From Ga0077527 sp038144955 (lineage in GTDB: Bacteria > Pseudomonadota > Gammaproteobacteria > Burkholderiales > SG8-41), in assembly GCA_038144955.1 (NCBI GenBank), contig JAYQOT010000016.1, positions 1-43,122 of the forward strand: 43,122 nt of DNA. The letters run 5' to 3'. This document shows positions 37,540-43,122 of the stretch, piece after piece. Numbering within the stretch: position 1 is the first letter of the stretch; each line of letters opens with the position of its first letter. A program made the translations under genes and the position numbers. Below the pieces are notes generated by a model that was given only the letters and a program-made list of their open reading frames with translations, was not told the origin of the DNA and did no database searches.

Positions 37540-38292
37540 TTAAAACATCCACTGGCCGCCGTTGGCGTGGATGGTCTGGCCGGTGATATACGCCGCGCCG
37601 GGTCCGCAGAGAAAGCGCGCGAGCGCAGCGATTTCCGGCGGCTCACCATAGCGTCCGACCGGGATGTGGCCGGCAGCGTCCGGCCGCGGTGCACGGTGCA
37701 CGGGGCGCGTGGTGTTGAAATGGCCTGGAGAGATGCAGTTGACGCGGATGTTCTGCGGGCCGAGTTCGCGCGCCAGCGCACGGGTCATGCCGGCGAGTCC
37801 GCTTTTGGCCGCTGAACTGTGCACCTTGCCGACCGCCCCGTTCAATGCACTGTCACCGGCGAGCGTGATGATGCAGCCGCCACCCGCGGCGATCATTGCC
37901 GGCAGCACGGCCTTCACGCAGTGGAAGGATCCGTCCAGCGAGATTGCCATGACCTCGCGCCATTCTGGGAACGTCATCTCAGTAAAAGGAATTTCGCGAC
38001 GCACCGAGGCATTCAGCACCAGAATATCCACAGCGCCGAGTTGCGCCTGGATTTCTGCGTGCATGTGCTGCACTGCTGCAGCATCGGCCACGTCCGCGAC
38101 AAAAACCGCAGCGGTGCCGCCGGCCGCGCGGATTTCAGCTGCGACTGCATCGGCTTCTGTTCTGGAGGCGCGGGTGTTGATGGCGACTTTGGCGCCGGCC
38201 ACCGCCAGTTCCAGTGCGATGGCGCGGCCCAAGTTTTTGGCTGCGCCGGTGACCAGCGCTGTTTTGCCTTTGAGTTCCTGGGTGTTCGGCAT
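37540..38292 (-). CDS. SDR-family protein with substituted catalytic tyrosine
   Basis: A 250-residue short-chain dehydrogenase fold. The Rossmann motif is TGAAKNLGRA (15-24), the NADP-preferring end of beta-2 is NTRASR (39-44), NAS is at 94-96 and CISPGHFNT is present. At the active site the YxxxK motif reads SSAAK: Ser159 replaces Tyr, with Lys163 kept. The start is MPNTQELKGK at 38292; an upstream in-frame ATG adds a non-SDR leader. The C-terminus GGQWMF resembles the SDR fragment at the end of the window (GGQQMF), so the two are likely paralogues. Confidence 0.87.
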   Translation of the reverse strand: MPNTQELKGKTALVTGAAKNLGRAIALELAVAGAKVAINTRASRTEADAVAAEIRAAGGTAAVFVADVADAAAVQHMHAEIQAQLGAVDILVLNASVRREIPFTEMTFPEWREVMAISLDGSFHCVKAVLPAMIAAGGGCIITLAGDSALNGAVGKVHSSAAKSGLAGMTRALARELGPQNIRVNCISPGHFNTTRPVHRAPRPDAAGHIPVGRYGEPPEIAALARFLCGPGAAYITGQTIHANGGQWMF

Positions 38293-38431
38293 AAGCGGTG
38301 AGAGTGTTCGACAATCGGGCAAGCATAACGGGGAACGCAGGTTCCCGGAACGCGGTTCCACATGCTGTGGCAGTCCCGCTGCTGGTATAGTGCCGCGCGG
38401 TTAGACGAAATCAACGAGGCGGGAGAGTGGC

Positions 38432-39418
38432 ATGAGTAAAAATCTGTTTCTGGCGGCTCTGGTTTTCGCGACGGTGACGGTTCCATTGCACGCGGCGCAG
38501 CAGAAGCCGGCGCCCGAAGGCGAATTTCCGGTGAAACCCGTGCGCATCCTGATCGGCTTCACTCCCGGTGGCGGACCCGACATCACGGCGCGTTACATCG
38601 CGCAGAAGCTGACTCAGGAATTCAAGCAGCAGGTCCTCGTCGACAACCGTCCCGGCGCTGGCGGCACCATTGCCGCGAATATCGCTGCAAATGCCAATCC
38701 CGACGGCTATACCCTGCTGTCGGTATCCTCCGCGCATGCGGTGGCGCCGGCGATCTACGACAAACTTCCCTATGATGTGCGCCGCGACCTGACGGGCATC
38801 ACGCTCACCGCGTCGTCCAAGTACGTGCTGGTGGCCGCGCCGTCCATGGGCTACAAGTCATTGAAAGACCTGCTGGCTGCGGCGCGTTCCAAACCCGGAA
38901 AACTGAATTTTTCATCTGCCGGTGTCGGCAGCGGCACCCATTTCGCCGGCGAATTGCTGAAGAGCATGGCAAAGATCGATGTCGAGCACATTCCCTTCAA
39001 GGGCATTCCCGAGGCGATGACCGAAGCGGTTACCGGGCGCGTGGAGTTCTTCATGTCGCCGATTGCCAGCGCGGTGAGCCTGGTGCGCGAAGGCCGGGTC
39101 GTCGGGCTTGGCGTGTCGTCATTGAAGCGTGATGCGCTGCTGCCGGATGTGCCGACCATCGCCGAATCAGGGGTACCCGGTTATGACTCCATACTCTGGT
39201 TTGGATTGCTGACCCAGGGCAAGACCCCCCGTCCGCTGATCACCATGCTCAACAAGGAAGTGATGCGGATACTGAACGAAGAGGAAACACGCCGCCGCTG
39301 GGCCCCGATCGGACTGGATCCGAGCCCGACTTCCCCGGAGGCTTTCGACAAGCTGATTGCGGCCGACATTGCGACATTCACCAGGCTGGCACGCGCCGGC
39401 AACATCAAGGCGCGATGA
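38432..39418 (+). CDS. Bug/TctC-family TTT substrate-binding protein (7 of 7)
   Basis: Periplasmic binder of 328 residues behind GCGGGAGAG. The signal peptide ends near PLHAAQQ, followed by a short KPAPEGE linker before FPVKPVRILIGFTPGGGPDITAR. VLVDNRPGAGGTIAAN and PDGYTLL are present, and HIPFKGIPEA replaces the usual HVPYKG. It is followed 13 bases later by an alpha/beta hydrolase, repeating the Bug-hydrolase pairing seen at 29493-31456. Confidence 0.93.
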   Translation: MSKNLFLAALVFATVTVPLHAAQQKPAPEGEFPVKPVRILIGFTPGGGPDITARYIAQKLTQEFKQQVLVDNRPGAGGTIAANIAANANPDGYTLLSVSSAHAVAPAIYDKLPYDVRRDLTGITLTASSKYVLVAAPSMGYKSLKDLLAAARSKPGKLNFSSAGVGSGTHFAGELLKSMAKIDVEHIPFKGIPEAMTEAVTGRVEFFMSPIASAVSLVREGRVVGLGVSSLKRDALLPDVPTIAESGVPGYDSILWFGLLTQGKTPRPLITMLNKEVMRILNEEETRRRWAPIGLDPSPTSPEAFDKLIAADIATFTRLARAGNIKAR

Positions 39419-39431
39419 GGGGGTTACTGTC

Positions 39432-40214
39432 ATGAAAATCAAGACCAACGGCATCGAACTGAACTGCGTCATCGAAGGCGATGGGCCGTGGCTGACGATG
39501 TCACATTCGCTGGCCTGCAACCTGTCGATGTGGGATCCGCAGATGGCGGAACTGAAGAAGCACTACAAGGTGCTGCGCTTCGATACCCGAGGCCACGGCG
39601 CAAGCAGCGCGCCGCCGGGACCGTATACGCTGGAACAGATGGCCGACGACGTGCACGGCCTGTTCGCCGCGCTGGGAATCAAGCAGACACACTGGGCTGG
39701 ACTGTCGATGGGCGGCATGATCGGCGAGACCTATGCGCTGAAATATCCCGGCGTTTTCCGCAGCATGGTGCTGGCGGATACCACCAGCCGCCGCCCGCCC
39801 AACGCGGCGCAGATGTGGGGTGACCGCATCCGCATGGCGAAAGAGCAGGGCATGGATGCGCTTGTCGAAAGCACTCTGGGGCGCTGGTTCACCGAGCCGT
39901 ACCGCAAGGCGCAACCCGAGGTGATGGCGCGCATCGGCAACGATATCCGCAACACGCCGGTGGAAGGCTTTGCAGGATGCTGCGATGCCATTGCCAAAAT
40001 CGACGTGCTGGACCGCCTGAAGGAAATCGACTGTCCGGCGTTTGTCATCGTCGGTGACCAGGACCACGGCACGCCGCCGGAGATGGCGAAGCAGATACAC
40101 GCCAACCTGCGCGGTTCGGAACTGCTGATCATTGAGTCCGCGGCGCACCTGTCGAATGTCGAGCAGGCGCAAATCTTCACCCGCGCGATGACGGATTTCC
40201 TCGCGCGACACTGA
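39432..40214 (+). CDS. Alpha/beta hydrolase, 3-oxoadipate enol-lactonase-like
   Basis: A 260-residue hydrolase. It has the DTRGHGASS loop, the nucleophile Ser92 in GLSMGGMIG, a probable acid in VGDQDHGTP and the base in SAAHLSNVEQ. Overall layout and length fit PcaD-type enol-lactonases, but no other protocatechuate-branch gene is here, so pcaD is not claimed. The ATG at 39432 is chosen over an upstream in-frame start that lies within the Bug gene. It is probably co-transcribed with that gene. Confidence 0.87.
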   Translation: MKIKTNGIELNCVIEGDGPWLTMSHSLACNLSMWDPQMAELKKHYKVLRFDTRGHGASSAPPGPYTLEQMADDVHGLFAALGIKQTHWAGLSMGGMIGETYALKYPGVFRSMVLADTTSRRPPNAAQMWGDRIRMAKEQGMDALVESTLGRWFTEPYRKAQPEVMARIGNDIRNTPVEGFAGCCDAIAKIDVLDRLKEIDCPAFVIVGDQDHGTPPEMAKQIHANLRGSELLIIESAAHLSNVEQAQIFTRAMTDFLARH

Positions 40215-40225
40215 TACCAGGTGAT

Positions 40226-40885
40226 TCAGCGCGGCGCCGCGATACCGCGCAAGGCTTCCATTTCAGCGCTGATCGCAGCTGAAGAGGATGCAACTGCGGC
40301 GCGCAGGCCCGCAATTTCATTCGTGGTGACGAGGTCTTTATCCGGGATCTGCGGCGCCAGGGCTTTGATTGCGTCGGGCAGTCCGTCGATGATTCGGGCA
40401 TGGGCTTCGAGGGTGCTGCGATATTCGCGGTAATCCTGCTCCAGCCGGTTTTTCTGCTGTACGGCGGTGCTCGCCCAGCCAGGTGCCGACCGGTTTCCGC
40501 CCAGGAGATCACGGAATGCGCTGATGCCGTGACGCAGCCCCGAATCAAGGACCAGCAATGCTGCCTGGCGTTTCAGCAGTTCCCGCGTGGCGTGCAGGTA
40601 GGTGTCGGCCCCTGCGCCGAGCAGCAGGATGCGCGAAGTGTTGACTGCACGCAACGCGATCAGATCGCGGTCGACCCGCTCAGCCGCGGCAGCGACCGCC
40701 TGCGATTGTGCGACGGGATCCGCCGCGGGAGCGAGCAGGGTGCGCAGGGCCAGCGTCGCGCCGGCAATCTTTTCCAGAGTTGCGGCACGCAATTTTCCGG
40801 TCTGGTGGCTATCCCATGCGTAATAGCCGAGTGCGCCGGCTACGATGAGCACAATGACGCCGATGATGAGATGGTTTGTTTTCAT
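40226..40885 (-). CDS. Membrane-anchored protein of unknown function
   Basis: A 219-residue protein with one N-terminal hydrophobic helix (residues 5-22, LIIGVIVLIVAGALGYYAW) and a long, largely helical, Ala-rich periplasmic domain containing several heptad-like stretches. The start is at 40885 (MKTNHLIIG); a longer in-frame start would put a charged leader before the helix and overlap the ABC exporter gene. It is convergent with the hydrolase and divergent from the exporter. I recognise no family; the layout is like a signalling or secretion accessory domain without catalytic motifs. Confidence 0.7.
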   Translation of the reverse strand: MKTNHLIIGVIVLIVAGALGYYAWDSHQTGKLRAATLEKIAGATLALRTLLAPAADPVAQSQAVAAAAERVDRDLIALRAVNTSRILLLGAGADTYLHATRELLKRQAALLVLDSGLRHGISAFRDLLGGNRSAPGWASTAVQQKNRLEQDYREYRSTLEAHARIIDGLPDAIKALAPQIPDKDLVTTNEIAGLRAAVASSSAAISAEMEALRGIAAPR

Positions 40886-40957
40886 GGGTTTTGCGCCGTT
40901 GTGCGGAAAGCGATGGGCGCCGGTTGGCAAGTTACGGGCCAATGATAGGATAGGCCG

Positions 40958-42739
40958 ATGTCTGACGTCAGTGCCGTAGTTCACACTTCAGGAACCCCTG
41001 CACAGCTGCGCCGCCTGCTGGCATTTCTGGTGCCGTACCGCTGGAGAGTCGTTGCGGCGCTGACGGCGCTGGTGACGGCTGCCGGTTGCGTACTGGCGCT
41101 GGGCCAGGGACTGCGTTTCGTGATCGATGCCGGTTTTGGCAGCGGCAATCCGGCGATGCTGAACACCGCGCTGGCGGGTGTGATTGCCGTGTCGGTGGTG
41201 CTGTCGGTGGCAACCTTCACCCGCTTTTACCTGATGATGACGGTTGGTGAGAGGGTCATTGCCGACCTGCGTCGCCGCGTGTTTGCGCATGTGCTGACGC
41301 TGTCGCCGGCATTTTTCGACGCCTCCCGGACCGGCGACATCGTGTCGCGGCTGACCAATGACAGCGAGCAGCTGCGCCAGGTCATAGGGTTCGGCCTGTC
41401 AATGTTCCTGCGCAACGGTTTGATGATGATCGGTGCGCTGATACTGCTGTTCGCGACCAGTCCCAAGCTCGCAGCCCTGATCGTGCTCGGCGTGCCGGCG
41501 ACGCTGATCCCGATACTGCTGGTCGGCCGTCGCGTGCGCCGGTTGTCGCGTGCCAACCAGGACCGCGTTGCCGAAGTATCCGCCCATGTCGATGAGTCGA
41601 TGCACGAAATCCGCACCGTGCAGGCTTATGGCCACGAGAAGCGCACGCGCGGCGCATTTGATGCGGCGACCGAGGCGGCCTATGCCGCCGGTGTCGACCG
41701 CATCCGCGTAAAGGCCTGGCTGATCGCCTCGGTGATGCTGATCGCGTTCTGCGCTGTTGGTGTGATCCTGTGGATCGGCGGCCATGATGTGCTCGCGGGG
41801 CGGTTGACCGCAGGGGAGCTCTCGGCATTCGTGTTCTATGCCGGCATCGTCGCCAGCGGCGCCGGGACGGTGTCCGAAATCTGGGGCGAAATCCAGCGTG
41901 CCGCCGGCGCCACCGAGCGGCTGATGGAATTGCTGGATACGCGCTCGGCACTGGCAATTGCCGAACCGCGCATCGAGCTGCCGGCGCAGGTGCGTGGCGC
42001 GATCCGTTTTGAGAGCGTGGGCTTTGCCTACCCGACACGACCTGATGCGCAGGCGCTATCCGCTCTTTCATTCGATGTACATCCCGGCGAGCGGGTGGCG
42101 CTGGTCGGGCCGTCGGGCGCAGGCAAGACCACGATCTTCGCGCTGCTGTTGCGGTTCTACGATCCGCAGTCGGGGCGCATCCTGATCGACGGCGCCGACA
42201 CCCGGCACTGCGATCCGCTGGCGCTGCGCCGCGCGATTGCACTGGTGTCGCAGGACCCCGTCATTTTTGCTGCCAGCGTCACCGAAAACGTGCGCTTCGG
42301 CCGTCCTGATGCCACGGTGGAGGAAGTGCGTAAGGCATGCGCTGCGGCGCATGCCATCGAGTTCATCGAGCGATTGCCGCAGGGCTTCGAGACCGATCTT
42401 GGCGCGCGCGGCATCAAGCTGTCAGGCGGCCAGCGCCAGCGGCTTTCCATCGCACGCGCCCTGCTTGCTGACCGGCCGATCCTGCTGCTCGACGAAGCGA
42501 CCAGCTCGCTGGATGCGGAGAGCGAACGCCAGGTGGCGGCGGCGCTGGAACTGCTGGCCCGCGGCCGCACCACCCTGGTGATCGCGCACCGCCTGGCCAC
42601 CGTGCGTAACGCCGACCGCATCCTCGTGCTCGACCGTGGTCAACTGCACGCAACGGGCACGCATGACGAACTGCTGCGCGCCAACGGGCTTTATGCCCAT
42701 CTGGCCCGGTTGCAGTTCATGCATGAAGAGGCGGTCTGA
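40958..42739 (+). CDS. ABC exporter, fused permease-ATPase (MsbA/LmrA type)
   Basis: Half-transporter of 593 residues. The N-terminal six-helix exporter domain (about 20-320) is followed by the nucleotide-binding domain with Walker A GPSGAGKTT (Lys390), Q-loop LVSQDP, signature LSGGQRQRLSIARAL, Walker B ILLLDEATSSLD and switch IAHRLAT. It probably works as a homodimer exporting a lipid or hydrophobic compound. Length and motifs fit MsbA-like proteins, but kdsB/lpxK/waaA neighbours typical of msbA are absent, so the symbol is withheld. Confidence 0.92.
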   Translation: MSDVSAVVHTSGTPAQLRRLLAFLVPYRWRVVAALTALVTAAGCVLALGQGLRFVIDAGFGSGNPAMLNTALAGVIAVSVVLSVATFTRFYLMMTVGERVIADLRRRVFAHVLTLSPAFFDASRTGDIVSRLTNDSEQLRQVIGFGLSMFLRNGLMMIGALILLFATSPKLAALIVLGVPATLIPILLVGRRVRRLSRANQDRVAEVSAHVDESMHEIRTVQAYGHEKRTRGAFDAATEAAYAAGVDRIRVKAWLIASVMLIAFCAVGVILWIGGHDVLAGRLTAGELSAFVFYAGIVASGAGTVSEIWGEIQRAAGATERLMELLDTRSALAIAEPRIELPAQVRGAIRFESVGFAYPTRPDAQALSALSFDVHPGERVALVGPSGAGKTTIFALLLRFYDPQSGRILIDGADTRHCDPLALRRAIALVSQDPVIFAASVTENVRFGRPDATVEEVRKACAAAHAIEFIERLPQGFETDLGARGIKLSGGQRQRLSIARALLADRPILLLDEATSSLDAESERQVAAALELLARGRTTLVIAHRLATVRNADRILVLDRGQLHATGTHDELLRANGLYAHLARLQFMHEEAV

Positions 42740-42811
42740 GCGGCTAGTGCTGAGGATCACCGATTAAGTCGTCAACGAGCCCAAGGTTTGAGCTCGACAT
42801 AAATCGAGACG

Positions 42812-42941
42812 CTTTCCAAAATATGCCGAGCGATGGCGGGGCAAGAAGCGCACGAGGCTCCGGCGAGACATTACCCGGATGTAAGGCGAGCAGGAACGCA
42901 GCGCGCGACGAAGGCCCGCCAAGCGCAGGCATTTTGGAAAG
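42812..42941. repeat. 130-bp inverted-repeat (hairpin) element
   Basis: Imperfect terminal inverted repeats of about 29-31 bases (42812-42842 and 42913-42941) begin CTTTCCAAAAT at each end and share a GGCGGG block. A second small stem (TTAC CCGGAT GTAA) sits near the centre. It lies between the exporter stop (42739) and an SDR stop (42948). No open frame there looks coding. The adjacent 42740-42811 holds another short stem (CTCGA/TCGAG). It may be a MITE-like or REP-like repeat or a structured RNA; no second copy is in the window. Confidence 0.6.
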
Positions 42942-42945
42942 ACTT

Positions 42946-43122
42946 TTAAAACATCTGCTGGCCGCCATCGACGTAAATCAACTGTCCGCTCACCATCGCC
43001 GCTGCTGGCGTGCACAGGTAGCGTACCAGTGAAGCCACTTCCGAAGGATCCGAGCGCCGGCCCATCGGCACATTGGTGACTGGCGCACGTTCGGAACGGC
43101 CCGCGGCGCGCGCGGTATCCAT
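42946..43122 (-). CDS. SDR-family oxidoreductase, C-terminal fragment
   Basis: The last 58 residues of a short-chain dehydrogenase, cut by the window edge. It reads MDTARAAGR through VPMGRRSDPSEVASLVRYL and ends GQLIYVDGGQQMF. The arrangement (loop after PG, then P-x-GR-x-x-P-E, then GQ-x-x-x-VDGG) is the standard SDR C-terminus. The residues at the edge happen to start with ATG, but the gene clearly continues beyond. It resembles the SDR at 37540-38292. Confidence 0.88.
   Translation of the reverse strand: MDTARAAGRSERAPVTNVPMGRRSDPSEVASLVRYLCTPAAAMVSGQLIYVDGGQQMF

Noticed and set aside
42776..42812. Possible third gene-terminus duplication: ATTTAYGTCGA shared with the end of the SDR at 42946
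   Set aside because: Only about 12 bases match and they are part of a local CTCGA/TCGAG stem; neither the core repeat nor the 14-base spacing is present.

Overview
The window looks like a draft chromosome segment of a Betaproteobacterium, most likely order Burkholderiales. It is GC-rich throughout. It has the trxA-rho-rpmE neighbourhood typical of that group, and it holds seven Bug/TctC-type tripartite tricarboxylate transporter (TTT) substrate-binding proteins, a family hugely expanded in Burkholderiales. A 741-base run of N (23640-24380) marks a scaffold gap, so assembly error must be kept in mind for anything near a join. No rRNA, tRNA, CRISPR array, phage or recognisable transposase gene was found.

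Layout. 37-4890 (minus): a thiolase-Bug pair, then an ArnT-like glycosyltransferase overlapping hslO (Hsp33). 4891-8815 (plus): a cyanate island, cynA-cynB-cynD (ABC importer) and cynS (cyanase), behind a near-canonical sigma-54 promoter (GG-N10-GC) with NtrC-like half-sites upstream. This reads as a nitrogen-scavenging operon that imports cyanate and turns it into ammonia and CO2. 8882-12892 (minus): a tartrate/malate-type dehydrogenase, rpmE, a small lipoprotein, rho and trxA. 13084-13541 (plus): fdxA. 13638-19654: an AddB/AddA-like helicase-nuclease pair for double-strand-break repair. 19770-28272: a quinone oxidoreductase, a Bug protein, a metallo-beta-lactamase-fold protein with missing metal ligands, a frameshifted gene running into the gap, a truncated SDR, an MFS transporter, a sirtuin, and an FrsA-like hydrolase with a lysine-rich tail. 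28482-40214: a catabolic region in which Bug proteins alternate with alpha/beta hydrolases, a split thiamine-diphosphate decarboxylase, DinB, CBS, MFS, carboxymuconolactone-decarboxylase-like and SDR genes. 40226-43122: a membrane-anchored protein, an MsbA-type ABC exporter, a 130-bp hairpin element and the end of another SDR.

The most unusual structure is around rho-trxA-fdxA. Just outside the stop codons of both rho and fdxA lies a related 32-34 bp palindromic core. Exactly 14 bases beyond each core there is a second copy of that gene's own 3' end (about 30 bp for rho, 54 bp for fdxA), starting in both cases at a GAC codon. The duplicate ends differ from the functional ends mainly at silent codon positions, so both versions evolved as coding sequence. 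The cores are inverted relative to each other and bracket rho-trxA-fdxA. Either a short element family inserts at gene 3' ends and restores the reading frame with a foreign terminus, or a whole xenologous rho-trxA-fdxA block bounded by inverted repeats has replaced the native one and left its two outer stubs. A mis-join of two related strains in the assembly is the main mundane alternative.
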